DNA of 64,000 bases from Sphingobacterium sp. UGAL515B_05 (GCF_033097525.1 NZ_CP109907.1:558001-622000), one strand, 5' to 3'. Counted from the first letter of the stretch, positions 33,338-42,342 are shown. Notes: generated by a model from the letters alone, not told the origin. Translations and numbers: made by a program.

Positions 33338-35418
33338 AAGTTCTCCTTATCCCAAACATACGCAAAATTATCTTTCATGAGATAATTCTGTATCCCCAAA
33401 CTATCCAACATACGTTTTGTATGCTTGGATTGCTCCATTGAATTTGATCCATCCAGTATAACAAGTTTTGGTCCAATTTGCTTCAATAAACGAGGTAAAC
33501 CATTTAGTAAATTTTTTCTGATAATGACAAGATCGGCATGTGTCATTGTTCCCCCTGCATGCGATAAAATGGCAATTCTACCTAAAGGTAGCGTAACAAG
33601 GTAGTTTTTCCGCTCCCGACCATTCAAAGCTACAAACTGAACTTTTTCCCGCGTCAATAATTGGATTTCTCTTCCACATGCATATTGCAAGCCTGGGGAT
33701 TGCACAGAATCAAATGTGCTGTAAACGATACCGCGCCCATCGTTGAAATACCCGATCGTCAACTCATGTTTCGTATTATAGACCCGAAACCGTTCTACAT
33801 CTTTATTTTCTAGGTATTCTTGCGCAGTGATCAATAGTATTCCAATTGCACAGCATCCCCCTAGCCAAACGTATTTTTTATCTTTCCATTGAAAAGCATA
33901 TAAAAAAGAAAATAGTGCAAAATAGGTCAAGAATAGCAGCTCCAGTCCCATAGGTGCAACTTTTATTGTTGAGAAAGCCAAATGTTCGATAAATTTCAAA
34001 CAGGATAAGATGAAAGCAATGAGATGTTCCAATAGGAAACCCAATAAATCGTTAAGCACCTGTATTGGGTTGATTGTCATGATAAAACCAAGATACATCA
34101 CTAAGGTTGAAGGCAAATCGACTAATACATTGGCTATCAGAAAATACGTCGGAAATTGCCCAAAATAATACAAGCTCAGCGGTGTGGTCAATAGCTGCGC
34201 AGCAATAGAAACAGCCAAAACATCTCTCAAAAGCCGTGATATCGGTCTTTTGACCGGAAGGAATTCTTCGACAAGCGGCGAACATATCGTCATACCCAAA
34301 ACGGCTAGAAAGGACAGCTGAAACCCCACATCGACGACAGCTCGTGGAACCACAAGCAGAATCAATAATGCGGCAATAATAAGCGAATTCAGTGTTGAAA
34401 AGCTTCGTTTAAAATGCTGTGCACATAGCACAAAGCTAATCATAATAGCCGCCCGTGTAATAGGTGGATCAAGACCGGCAATAAAAGCATATATCCAGAT
34501 CATACTCCATAACAAAATTAGTGGCAGCCATCTAAGATAGGAAGGCCAGGCAATGCGCTTGAAAATAAGGGATAAAAAACCGAATAAAACAGCAACATGC
34601 ATTCCCGATACACTTAACACATGTATTGTTCCCGTATTGGTAAAAGCCTGGATGCTTTCGGCACTGATATCGCTCCGGGACCCATATAATAAGGCTGACG
34701 CTATAGCAAAGTGTTCCTCCCTTTTAATATGAGGACGAAGCTTGACCAAAAAAAACCGCCTTATTTGTAAGGCAAGCCCAGTCAAGGAAAAAGCCATTGT
34801 TTCTCTCCTACTGATCAGCTTATACCGACCAAAGACTGCGAAAGCTTCATGATAGATATGCCGCCTTTTCAAATATTCCTTATAATCAAATTCCATTGGA
34901 TTGAATGGCGGAGCTATTTCCTTTACTTGACCTTTTAACCACAATAGATCACCAAACTGCAATGGGTTCTTCTGGCTGGATTTTAAAGATAACATTAGTC
35001 TACCTGTAGTTTCAACAAATTCACCTTTTTGGTAAGCCCCTATTACTTCTGCCGAACAACGAATAAAATCCCCCTTCACCTTGGGCTCTTCAATAATTTT
35101 GACAACATAGCTATCCGTCATGATATGGGAGAAATGACTGGTTGTGACCAAAGGGTCCTCACGCCAAAATTGAAAAATCCCAAATAATACAACAGACACA
35201 TAATACCCGCAGGTGTAACCATATTGACGAATTCTTCCCTTTAATAAATAACAACAACACGTTATCAAAACCAGCACAACTAATAGCTGTTGAACCCATT
35301 GGAAAATATGGAGCGACATAGGCAATCGAGGTGCCAGAAGAAGCGTCACAAGATATGGGACAGCAAGCTTAAGCGTAGGAAGTCGCTCCAACCTTTGCTG
35401 AAAACTCAACTCTTTCAT
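33334..35418 (-). CDS. comEC: ComEC/Rec2-type competence channel, no intact nuclease motif
   Basis: In transformable bacteria ComEC passes single-stranded DNA across the inner membrane. The 694-residue product has hydrophobic helices near residues ~15-70. A soluble OB-like DUF4131 domain covers ~95-200 (VIEEPKVKGDFIRCSAEVIGA, LWLKGQVKEIAPPFNPMEFDYKEYLKRRHIYHEAF). The competence membrane domain covers ~215-520, with the signature TGTIHVLSVSGMHVAVLFGF and GLDPPITRAAIMISF. The C-terminal ~150 residues correspond to the metallo-beta-lactamase domain by place but lack HxHxDH. I use the ATG at 35418, which overlaps the upstream stop as ATGA, rather than a GTG three codons earlier. Confidence 0.9.
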   Translation of the reverse strand: MKELSFQQRLERLPTLKLAVPYLVTLLLAPRLPMSLHIFQWVQQLLVVLVLITCCCYLLKGRIRQYGYTCGYYVSVVLFGIFQFWREDPLVTTSHFSHIMTDSYVVKIIEEPKVKGDFIRCSAEVIGAYQKGEFVETTGRLMLSLKSSQKNPLQFGDLLWLKGQVKEIAPPFNPMEFDYKEYLKRRHIYHEAFAVFGRYKLISRRETMAFSLTGLALQIRRFFLVKLRPHIKREEHFAIASALLYGSRSDISAESIQAFTNTGTIHVLSVSGMHVAVLFGFLSLIFKRIAWPSYLRWLPLILLWSMIWIYAFIAGLDPPITRAAIMISFVLCAQHFKRSFSTLNSLIIAALLILLVVPRAVVDVGFQLSFLAVLGMTICSPLVEEFLPVKRPISRLLRDVLAVSIAAQLLTTPLSLYYFGQFPTYFLIANVLVDLPSTLVMYLGFIMTINPIQVLNDLLGFLLEHLIAFILSCLKFIEHLAFSTIKVAPMGLELLFLTYFALFSFLYAFQWKDKKYVWLGGCCAIGILLITAQEYLENKDVERFRVYNTKHELTIGYFNDGRGIVYSTFDSVQSPGLQYACGREIQLLTREKVQFVALNGRERKNYLVTLPLGRIAILSHAGGTMTHADLVIIRKNLLNGLPRLLKQIGPKLVILDGSNSMEQSKHTKRMLDSLGIQNYLMKDNFAYVWDKENL

Positions 35419-37451
35419 AACTGCCACCGCAACTGTACCTTAATCTCTGACTTTCTATTCCCCTCAATTTGGTCCAATCCAGTCCCGATATTCTCCCGCC
35501 CCGGATAATAATAGACCGCATATTTGGCCCATACCTGAAGATGGCGATTTAACCGATACTGCAGGTTGAAATACATTCTCCATCCCTTTGTATTGTACAT
35601 TCCAAAACCCGAGGCGTATAACACATCCTGCTCATAGGCATAAATCCGATTATCATAACTTGCCGCATCGAAATAGGCAACGCGCATATTCGACTGGAAT
35701 TTTCCAGCGCTAGACTTCCAGAACACATCTTGATAAAGCATATAACCAAAACTATTCTCCTGATACTCTTTTTGGAATAGATTGGCTTCAACACGGGAGC
35801 GAATCGTCCATATTGAACTTAGACGGTAATGAAATTCTACCCTGAACTGCTGTTTGCTGGTATTCACAAGCCCATGCTCGGTTTGTCCCGCTCCCTGGTA
35901 ATTAACTTGTTTCAATCGGTTGCGATAGCGCAATGAAAGTTGGCCTCTTTTGTACCACATATAACTCAGCTGGCTAAAAAAATCAGCGCCTGTAGATAGC
36001 GTATCAGCCTGATACTTGGCTCCCGGAAAACGAAATATATCCGCATAATTGGACCAGAGCAATTTTCTACCCAATTGATACGTTAATCCCAAATAAGCCC
36101 CCTGCTCGTTGGAGCTGTTATCCGATTCACCAAATCCCTGTCCATAAAAAGTATGAAAATTTTGCTTATAGTCCCGAAGCAATATAACTGATGATAAACG
36201 TGGATGTAAACTTATGATAGATCCTACTAACAGTGCTGAACCGCCATCCATGCTGTTTGCGTACTCACCAAATAAATAAGCATTCCGAATCGTATAGTTT
36301 GCATATAGACTTATATTGCGCAAAAAATCACCCTCAAAGTCCGCCTTTTGCCGTATACCATTGCCTTTTGTTTTAAAGACATTCAATTGTGTCTGATTGA
36401 AATGAACACCCATTTTGAACCGTTTATAGCGCCACAATAGATTCAATCCATAGGCTAGTTGCGATGCTGCGTGACGGTATTGCTGTTCGGTTGCAGTCCG
36501 ATGCAGGCCTGAGCTTGCGATAGTTGAAATCGTAGGCGGAGAAGTAGTACGGTTAACTTTTCCATCAATGGATTGGTAGGAGAAATAAGGTGTAATTTCA
36601 ATGTGCCTAATCTGTAATGTCCCGGCAATGCCACGCATAAAATTAGCCTCATTTAATGACGTATATGACTTTACGCCGATCCCTTGTCTTGCAGTATGCT
36701 GTACCAATCCCCCTTTTCCAAAATTCAAACCATTCCACATACTGAGTCCCTGGCCAAATTGCAAAACATAGTCACCGATCACGATATTTCTGAAACGGCC
36801 TAAAGACTTTATCGATATACTTAGGCTATAGAAATCAAATCCCATTTTTTGCCTGTCTCTAAAAAATGGCTCCCCCGCATCTTTCTCCATATTAACCGCG
36901 AAATGAAATCCATCGTTTAACTGGGCTCTATATCGAAAAGCATAGCGATTGGCATCGCCAAGATAATGGGATTTCGTCGTATCGACTATACGGTAGCCCT
37001 TTGCTTTTTCGAGTATCCGGGCGTACCGTATTAAAAATTCCTGTTTAAAATTTCTCGATTTCAGGGTTTCAACGGCAGATTCCGGACCTACCCTTACAAA
37101 AGGTAACAGCAAACTGATTATTCGTTCATTAAACCCTTCAATGGCCTGTAATTCGAGTAGGTCTATAAAATCTCCTGAAATGGCCCTATGGTCCAGTAGG
37201 TGTTCGATTAATAAAGGATCCAAAAACTGTAATTCAGTGAGTTCTCTGCCATCAGTTTTGTTTAGATCGATCGGGTGTTTGAGATAATGATACCACTTTT
37301 CAGTGAATTCACTCAGATCAGCATCCTCAGGAAGCTCTTCCGATAAGCTTTCAAATAAATCTTGGAGATCGATTTTTTCATTTGTTTGCGCCGTACAGGT
37401 TAGTCCAATAAAACAACCTATAAAGAGCAAAATCTTGCTACAATATTTCAT
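35415..37451 (-). CDS. Helix-hairpin-helix protein with predicted outer-membrane beta-barrel
   Basis: A 678-residue exported protein with a signal peptide of ~21 residues (ending LTCTAQ). Residues ~55-120 resemble the ComEA-type double helix-hairpin-helix (HPIDLNKTDGRELTELQFLD, then FIDLLELQAIEGFNERIISL). The usual Gly-hydrophobic-Gly turns are degenerate. From ~residue 140 to the end the protein is a long series of alternating amphipathic strands rich in Tyr, Phe and Arg, ending VQLRWQL, as in outer-membrane barrels. The gene overlaps comEC by 4 nt (ATGA), which overlaps recQ likewise. A periplasmic DNA receptor fused to an outer-membrane pore is an attractive reading but is inference. Confidence 0.75.
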   Translation of the reverse strand: MKYCSKILLFIGCFIGLTCTAQTNEKIDLQDLFESLSEELPEDADLSEFTEKWYHYLKHPIDLNKTDGRELTELQFLDPLLIEHLLDHRAISGDFIDLLELQAIEGFNERIISLLLPFVRVGPESAVETLKSRNFKQEFLIRYARILEKAKGYRIVDTTKSHYLGDANRYAFRYRAQLNDGFHFAVNMEKDAGEPFFRDRQKMGFDFYSLSISIKSLGRFRNIVIGDYVLQFGQGLSMWNGLNFGKGGLVQHTARQGIGVKSYTSLNEANFMRGIAGTLQIRHIEITPYFSYQSIDGKVNRTTSPPTISTIASSGLHRTATEQQYRHAASQLAYGLNLLWRYKRFKMGVHFNQTQLNVFKTKGNGIRQKADFEGDFLRNISLYANYTIRNAYLFGEYANSMDGGSALLVGSIISLHPRLSSVILLRDYKQNFHTFYGQGFGESDNSSNEQGAYLGLTYQLGRKLLWSNYADIFRFPGAKYQADTLSTGADFFSQLSYMWYKRGQLSLRYRNRLKQVNYQGAGQTEHGLVNTSKQQFRVEFHYRLSSIWTIRSRVEANLFQKEYQENSFGYMLYQDVFWKSSAGKFQSNMRVAYFDAASYDNRIYAYEQDVLYASGFGMYNTKGWRMYFNLQYRLNRHLQVWAKYAVYYYPGRENIGTGLDQIEGNRKSEIKVQLRWQL

Positions 37452-37542
37452 AATAGGTTTTAATTAATATTGGCTAAATGCTAGGCGATGAACCTTTTAT
37501 CCCGGCAGAAAAACGATTCACTCCTATGAAATTAGGAAATAT

Positions 37543-37596
37543 AAAAGAATAAAAAAAGCCTGATGAAAAATTTCATCAGGCTTTTTTTATTCTTTT
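37543..37596 (-). terminator. gyrB terminator, perfect 26-bp palindromic hairpin
   Basis: Two 26-nt arms (37543-37568 and 37571-37596) are exact reverse complements with a 2-nt AA centre. They include GCCTGATGAAA and long A/T runs. It lies 13 nt after the gyrB stop and is usable in either direction. Confidence 0.9.
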
Positions 37597-37609
37597 ATGA
37601 TCAAATCAA

Positions 37610-39568
37610 TTATATATCAATTTTAGCATAGCGTGCATTTTTCTCAATAAATTCACGACGTGGAGCAACTTCGTCCCCCATCAACATCGAGAAGATACGG
37701 TCACACTCAGCCGCATTTTCAATTGTCACCTGTCTTAAAGTACGCGTTTCAGGATTCATGGTTGTATCCCATAACTGTTCAGCATTCATCTCTCCAAGAC
37801 CTTTATACCGTTGTACGTGTACACTATCCTCTTTACCACTTCCTTTCAAACGTTGAATCGCATTGATACGTTGGTCTTCATTCCAAGCGTACTCATGCTC
37901 TTTCCCTTTTTTCACCAAGTATAGCGGCGGTGTAGCGATATATACGTATCCCCTTTCGATCAATTCCTTCATGTATCTGAAATAGAACGTGAGGATCAAT
38001 GTTGTAATGTGGGACCCATCCACATCGGCATCGGTCATGATGATGATGCGGTGATAACGTAATTTTTCAAGATTCAGTGCCTTAGCATCTTCGGCAGTAC
38101 CTACACTCACCCCCAAAGCTGTAAACATATTTTTGATCTCCTCATTTTCGTAGATCTTATGTTCCATTGCTTTTTCGACGTTCAGGATCTTACCACGTAA
38201 AGGCATGATCGCCTGATGCTTTCTATCACGACCAGACTTGGCAGTACCACCCGCAGAATCCCCCTCGACAAAATAGATCTCACATTTCGTAGGATCGTTG
38301 TCTTGACAGTCGGCCAATTTACCCGGAAGTCCGGAGCCCCCCATAACGGTTTTACGTTGAACCAAATCACGGGCTTTACGTGCGGCAGCACGTGCTTGAG
38401 CTGCAATGACAACCTTTTGAACAATAGATTTTGCCTCACGTGGATTCTCTTCCAGATAAACACCTAAGATCTCACCAACAGCAACATCTACAGCGCCCAT
38501 CACCTCAGAGTTACCTAATTTCGTCTTCGTTTGTCCCTCAAATTGAGGTTCTGCAACCTTCACCGAAATTACAGCTGTCAATCCCTCGCGGAAGTCATCA
38601 CCGGTAATTTCCACTTTTAAGTTTTTAAGCAAACCTGACTTGTCCGCATACGCTTTCAAGGTACGTGTCAAACCACGACGGAAACCTGCAACGTGAGAAC
38701 CACCTTCAATCGTATTGATGTTATTCACATAAGAATGGACATTCTCTGAATACGTATCGTTATATTGTAAAGCCAGTTCAACAGGGATACCTTGTTTCAC
38801 GCCTTCAACATAAATTGGTTCAGGAATCAACGACTGACGGTTACCATCTAAAAATTTCACAAACTCTTTCAGACCACCCTCTGAATAGAATGTTTCTTTC
38901 TTTTCAGAACCGTCTTCATTTGCTTCACGCTCATCATTCAACGTCAAACTCACACCTTTATTTAAAAATGCAAGTTCACGAAGACGATTTGCCAATGTAT
39001 CGTAATTATAAACGGTAGTCTGCGTGAAAATTGTCGCATCCGGGTGGAACGTTACAATAGTACCCGTCTTATCAGAAACACCAACTTCTTTCACATCATA
39101 CAAAGGTTTACCAATTTGGTACTCCTGCTGGTAGATCTTTCCATCACGATGAACCTCGGCCTTCAAAAGGGTAGACAGGGCATTCACACAGGAAACCCCA
39201 ACACCATGCAGACCACCAGAAACCTTGTATGTATCTTTATCAAATTTACCTCCGGCGTGCAATACTGTCATTACAAGCTCTAGGGCTGATTTATTCTCTT
39301 TTTTGTTGATCCCTGTAGGAATACCCCGACCGTTATCCCGGACAGAAATCGAGTTATCTTTATGGATAGTAACAAAGATATCTGTACAATATCCTGCTAC
39401 AGCTTCATCGATTGAATTATCAACAACCTCGTATACCAAATGGTGCAATCCTTTTACACCGGTGTCACCGATATACATGGATGGACGCTTACGAACCGCT
39501 TCTAAACCCTCTAATACCTGAATATTATCGGCCGAATAGGTGGATGCATTCTTATTTTCTTCGCTCAT
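37610..39568 (-). CDS. gyrB: DNA gyrase subunit B
   Basis: ATPase subunit of gyrase, which introduces negative supercoils. The 652-residue product starts MSEENKNASTYSADNIQVLEGLEAVRKRPSMYIG. The GHKL ATPase motifs are present: YEVVDNSIDEAVAG, DNGRGIPTG, and VLHAGGKFDKDTYKVSGGLHGVGVS. The TOPRIM domain follows with YFVEGDSAGGTAKSGRDRKHQAIMPLRGKILNVEKA and DADVDGSHI. The C-terminus ends RREFIEKNARYAKIDI. The size is that of the short GyrB without the large proteobacterial insert. I set the start at 39568; an in-frame extension of nine codons upstream would reach into the promoter's -7 box. gyrA is not in the window. Confidence 0.96.
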   Translation of the reverse strand: MSEENKNASTYSADNIQVLEGLEAVRKRPSMYIGDTGVKGLHHLVYEVVDNSIDEAVAGYCTDIFVTIHKDNSISVRDNGRGIPTGINKKENKSALELVMTVLHAGGKFDKDTYKVSGGLHGVGVSCVNALSTLLKAEVHRDGKIYQQEYQIGKPLYDVKEVGVSDKTGTIVTFHPDATIFTQTTVYNYDTLANRLRELAFLNKGVSLTLNDEREANEDGSEKKETFYSEGGLKEFVKFLDGNRQSLIPEPIYVEGVKQGIPVELALQYNDTYSENVHSYVNNINTIEGGSHVAGFRRGLTRTLKAYADKSGLLKNLKVEITGDDFREGLTAVISVKVAEPQFEGQTKTKLGNSEVMGAVDVAVGEILGVYLEENPREAKSIVQKVVIAAQARAAARKARDLVQRKTVMGGSGLPGKLADCQDNDPTKCEIYFVEGDSAGGTAKSGRDRKHQAIMPLRGKILNVEKAMEHKIYENEEIKNMFTALGVSVGTAEDAKALNLEKLRYHRIIIMTDADVDGSHITTLILTFYFRYMKELIERGYVYIATPPLYLVKKGKEHEYAWNEDQRINAIQRLKGSGKEDSVHVQRYKGLGEMNAEQLWDTTMNPETRTLRQVTIENAAECDRIFSMLMGDEVAPRREFIEKNARYAKIDI

Positions 39569-39592
39569 TGAAAACCTCTTAAATGTAATATT

Positions 39593-39623
39593 CAAAAATA
39601 CGAAATTTTGGCCGATTTATCAA
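39593..39623 (-). promoter_or_regulatory. gyrB promoter (TTG-N20-TATTTTTG)
   Basis: On the minus strand TTG (39621-39623) is 19 nt from CG-flanked TATTTTTG (39593-39600), counted as about 20 nt with the preceding base. The ATG lies 24 nt downstream, with AGAGG before it as a weak ribosome binding site. Confidence 0.6.
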
Positions 39624-39759
39624 GTCCGTGAACAAGTATTGAACCTATATTCCGAATTATAATACACAGGATAATTTTACTTTTTTATTACTAAAAACTA
39701 GAATTTCGATTTTTTTATGTTAGGTTTGTTTTCAGTAATAATTTGCAAATAACAAAAAA

Positions 39760-40377
39760 ATGAACACTATATTTTCAATTGTATCGAAAGTTTCCTTTGG
39801 CCTTTTATTGGTTGGAACTATTGCATCATGTAACCAAGGTGCAAAAACAGCAAACGAACCTGCAAAAAATGATTCCAATACGGTAAGCAAGGAGAGCCAG
39901 GGAAGTAACAAAGATAAAATCGTCTATTTAAACTCGGATTCACTTTCTGAAAAATATCAATATTTTAAGGATATTAAATCAAAGCTTGAAAACAAGGTAA
40001 AGAAAGCACAAACAGATCTACAATCTAAAAGTACTGCATTCCAACGCGAAGTTGCCGAATATCAAAAAAATGCAGCTACAATGTCTGCACCTGATAGACA
40101 AGCTACTGAACAAAAACTGGCACGTAAACAAGATGAGCTTGCCCGCCTAGATCAAACAGCTTCTTCCTCTATTGCGAAAGACGAGTCTGAAGAGTTCAAC
40201 AATGTTTATAATAAAATTACCGAATTCCTGAAAAAACATGCTGCAGAAAATGGCTACAAACTGGTATTGACCTATTCGAAAACCAATCCGACAGTATTGT
40301 ATGCTGATCCATCGTTGGAAATCACGAATGAAGTAATCAAACAGTTAAACGAAGAATATAAATCTTCAAACAAATAG
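39760..40377 (+). CDS. OmpH/Skp-like periplasmic chaperone, lipoprotein form
   Basis: A 205-residue predicted lipoprotein. The signal peptide ends with the lipobox TIAS-C (cysteine at residue 25), followed by a Asn/Lys/Ser linker. Residues ~55-200 match the OmpH family: IVYLNSDSLSEKYQYFKDIKSKLENKV, then a long coiled coil (~residues 75-140), then the KKHAAENGYKLVLTYSKTNPTVLYADPSLEITNEVIKQLN closing segment. Skp in E. coli holds unfolded outer-membrane proteins and is not lipidated; membrane anchoring is the difference here. A TAGGTTTG box lies at 39721-39728, without a clear -33. It ends at its own terminator. Confidence 0.85.
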   Translation: MNTIFSIVSKVSFGLLLVGTIASCNQGAKTANEPAKNDSNTVSKESQGSNKDKIVYLNSDSLSEKYQYFKDIKSKLENKVKKAQTDLQSKSTAFQREVAEYQKNAATMSAPDRQATEQKLARKQDELARLDQTASSSIAKDESEEFNNVYNKITEFLKKHAAENGYKLVLTYSKTNPTVLYADPSLEITNEVIKQLNEEYKSSNK

Positions 40378-40396
40378 AAGATCATAATAATTTAGG

Positions 40397-40427
40397 AAAG
40401 CCATCAACTGAGTTGATGGCTTTTTTT
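40397..40427 (+). terminator. Terminator of the OmpH-like gene
   Basis: AAAGCCATCAACT (40397-40409) and AGTTGATGGCTTT (40411-40423) form the stem, followed by a T-run. It starts 19 nt after the stop codon. Confidence 0.88.
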
Positions 40428-40465
40428 ATTTTCTTTCTTATCTTGTCCTTACTAAAATTAGATTT

Positions 40466-41371
40466 ATGGTCAGAACGATTGTTGAAAAGGAAATCGCAAA
40501 CTACGAATGGATAGATATAGCTGAGCCAACCTCAGAAGACTTCACCTTCATCAAAGAGCGCTTCAATTTGAATGAAGCCTCGATCAAGGATTCCAAAGAA
40601 CCAGAACATCTACCGAAAATTGAAGAATTTGAGAATTATACCTTTGTTATTCTCCGTGTCATGTCGGACAATTTCAAAGAAAATTCAGACAGTATCGGAG
40701 AAGTCACCGACCGCCTGACCATCTTCTACGGAAGCGATTTTGTGATTACTGTGCACAAACGTCGCATCGAATTTTTAGAAAAACTCAAGAACATTGAATT
40801 TACGTCCATCAAGACAAAAAATAGCCGTAAACTGGCTGTATTTATCACGACTGCGGCTGTATTCACCTTTAGTCAAACTTTAGAGCAACTTTCAACACGC
40901 ATCGATGCATACGAAGAATTAATATTCCTCAAACGCATGAAACAACAGCCCATACTGAAAAATCTCTATTTTATCAAAAGGCAGATTGATGTTGCACGAA
41001 AGGTCATCTTTCTCTACAGAGAGGTCGTTGAGCATTTTCATTCCTCGTCCAAAAAAGATGTGTACACCCGCGATTTAAAAGATCTCCAGGTCCGGACATC
41101 AACCTTGTACGAAAACTTATCGGAAAATGTAGCGCAACTACTGAATGTGTATTTCAATATCTCGTCTAATCACACCAATGAGATTATGCGCATCCTAACG
41201 ATTTTTTCCGTATTTTTTATGCCAATCACTTTTGTGGCAGGAATTTATGGAATGAATTTCAAAAATATGCCCGAATTAGAATGGTACTATGGATATCCAG
41301 TGGCCATGGGAATCATGGTCGCCATATCCCTTGCGATTTATCTGTGGTTCAAAAGAAAAGGTTGGCTATAA
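40466..41371 (+). CDS. corA: CorA-family magnesium/cobalt transporter
   Basis: A 301-residue inner-membrane divalent-cation channel. The large N-terminal cytoplasmic part (~residues 1-235) ends in the long stalk helix. Two C-terminal membrane helices follow, near residues 240-262 and 274-294. The selectivity motif GMN is present in VAGIYGMNFKNMPELEWYYGYP between them. The cytoplasmic part contains KEPEHLPKIEEFENYTFVILRVM and DFVITVHKRR, as in the family. The final Leu codon CTA is also the stop codon (TAG) of the convergent tsaB, and the terminator is built into both coding ends. Confidence 0.9.
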   Translation: MVRTIVEKEIANYEWIDIAEPTSEDFTFIKERFNLNEASIKDSKEPEHLPKIEEFENYTFVILRVMSDNFKENSDSIGEVTDRLTIFYGSDFVITVHKRRIEFLEKLKNIEFTSIKTKNSRKLAVFITTAAVFTFSQTLEQLSTRIDAYEELIFLKRMKQQPILKNLYFIKRQIDVARKVIFLYREVVEHFHSSSKKDVYTRDLKDLQVRTSTLYENLSENVAQLLNVYFNISSNHTNEIMRILTIFSVFFMPITFVAGIYGMNFKNMPELEWYYGYPVAMGIMVAISLAIYLWFKRKGWL

Positions 41372-41386
41372 TAAGCCAACCTTTTT
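41356..41386. terminator. Bidirectional terminator inside the ends of corA and tsaB
   Basis: AAAAGGTTGGCT (41356-41367) pairs with AGCCAACCTTTT (41374-41385) and runs into T on both strands. Both stop codons lie in or next to the loop. Confidence 0.85.
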
Positions 41387-42073
41387 CTTTGCAGGGGTAA
41401 CCACAAAATCTTTAAGATAGAATGGCTCGAAATAAGCAACATCCTCAAACTCTTTCCGCTGAAATTTATCAAAGGCCAATGGCGATAGAAAAGCCGCCGA
41501 AACTTTAAATCCACTCAGCACATCCACGCGATCGTTTGCACTGAACAAATCTTCGAATTTATCCGCTCCCGAACCAAATAAATGGACGCGATGGTAGTTC
41601 AGCAATAATTCATTGAAATAATCAGCATCGATAATTTCTGCAGATGTTGCTCTCACCAACGTAGCATCATGACTATAAACTGCTGAATAGACTTCCATCC
41701 GACGGGCATCGAGCATAGGAAGATAAGCTTCATCTTTTTTTAAACCAAATTGCCCCTTATACCCTAAAAACAACGCTTCTAACGTATTAATAGCAATCAA
41801 AGGTATATCTAAGGCATAACAGAGACCTTTGGCCGTAGACACCCCGATCCGCAAGCCTGTATACGAACCTGGTCCCATACTCACCGCGACAGCATTTAAA
41901 TCCTGCATCTTTCGGCCTGTCTGTTTGAGAATCTCCTCAATCAAAATAGTCAATTTTGCCGCATGCGCATTCGGTTCATCGAGATCGATAACTTGTAGCG
42001 TTTGACCATTTTCACTCAAGGCAACCGAACATACAGTGGTTGACGTATCAATTTGTAAAATTAAATTATTCAT
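41366..42073 (-). CDS. tsaB: tRNA threonylcarbamoyladenosine biosynthesis protein TsaB
   Basis: Non-catalytic partner of TsaD (and TsaE) in making t6A37 on ANN-reading tRNAs. The 235-residue product starts MNNLILQIDTSTTVCSVALSENG. It has the ASKHA-fold features AHAAKLTILIEEIL and the conserved VAVSMGPGSYTGLRIGVSTAKGLCYALDIPLIAINTLEAL around residues 65-105. The ATG at 42073 is preferred to an in-frame TTG at 42091, which overlaps the yidD stop. It is cotranscribed with rpmH-rnpA-yidD. mtaB in this window modifies the same nucleotide further. Confidence 0.93.
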   Translation of the reverse strand: MNNLILQIDTSTTVCSVALSENGQTLQVIDLDEPNAHAAKLTILIEEILKQTGRKMQDLNAVAVSMGPGSYTGLRIGVSTAKGLCYALDIPLIAINTLEALFLGYKGQFGLKKDEAYLPMLDARRMEVYSAVYSHDATLVRATSAEIIDADYFNELLLNYHRVHLFGSGADKFEDLFSANDRVDVLSGFKVSAAFLSPLAFDKFQRKEFEDVAYFEPFYLKDFVVTPAKKKVGLL

Positions 42074-42087
42074 CGTCGTTATAGAAA

Positions 42088-42342
42088 TCAAGGTACAGGA
42101 TCATGCCCATGGCCACCCCAAGGGTTGCAACGCGCAATTCGTTTCAAAGCCATCCAGCCACCTTTAAAAGGACCATATTTCAGAATAGCTTCCTTACCGT
42201 ACTGAGAACAGGTAGGTGTATATCTACAATTGGCGCCTAAAAATGGTGAGATAAAAACTTGGTAGAAACGAATAATAGCCAAGAAAATAAAACTAAACAA
42301 GGGTCTAATCCCCTTTTTCCAAATAAGCTTCAGCATATTCAT
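42088..42342 (-). CDS. yidD: Membrane protein insertion efficiency factor YidD
   Basis: Small membrane-associated protein thought to help YidC insert proteins. The 84-residue product has a hydrophobic amphipathic N-terminal region ([22 protein letters not shown]). The family's hallmark cysteines are in [15 protein letters not shown], followed by [24 protein letters not shown]. Its start overlaps the end of rnpA by 38 nt. The order rpmH-rnpA-yidD is the classic one; the usual neighbour yidC is absent here. Confidence 0.94.
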   Translation of the reverse strand: MNMLKLIWKKGIRPLFSFIFLAIIRFYQVFISPFLGANCRYTPTCSQYGKEAILKYGPFKGGWMALKRIARCNPWGGHGHDPVP

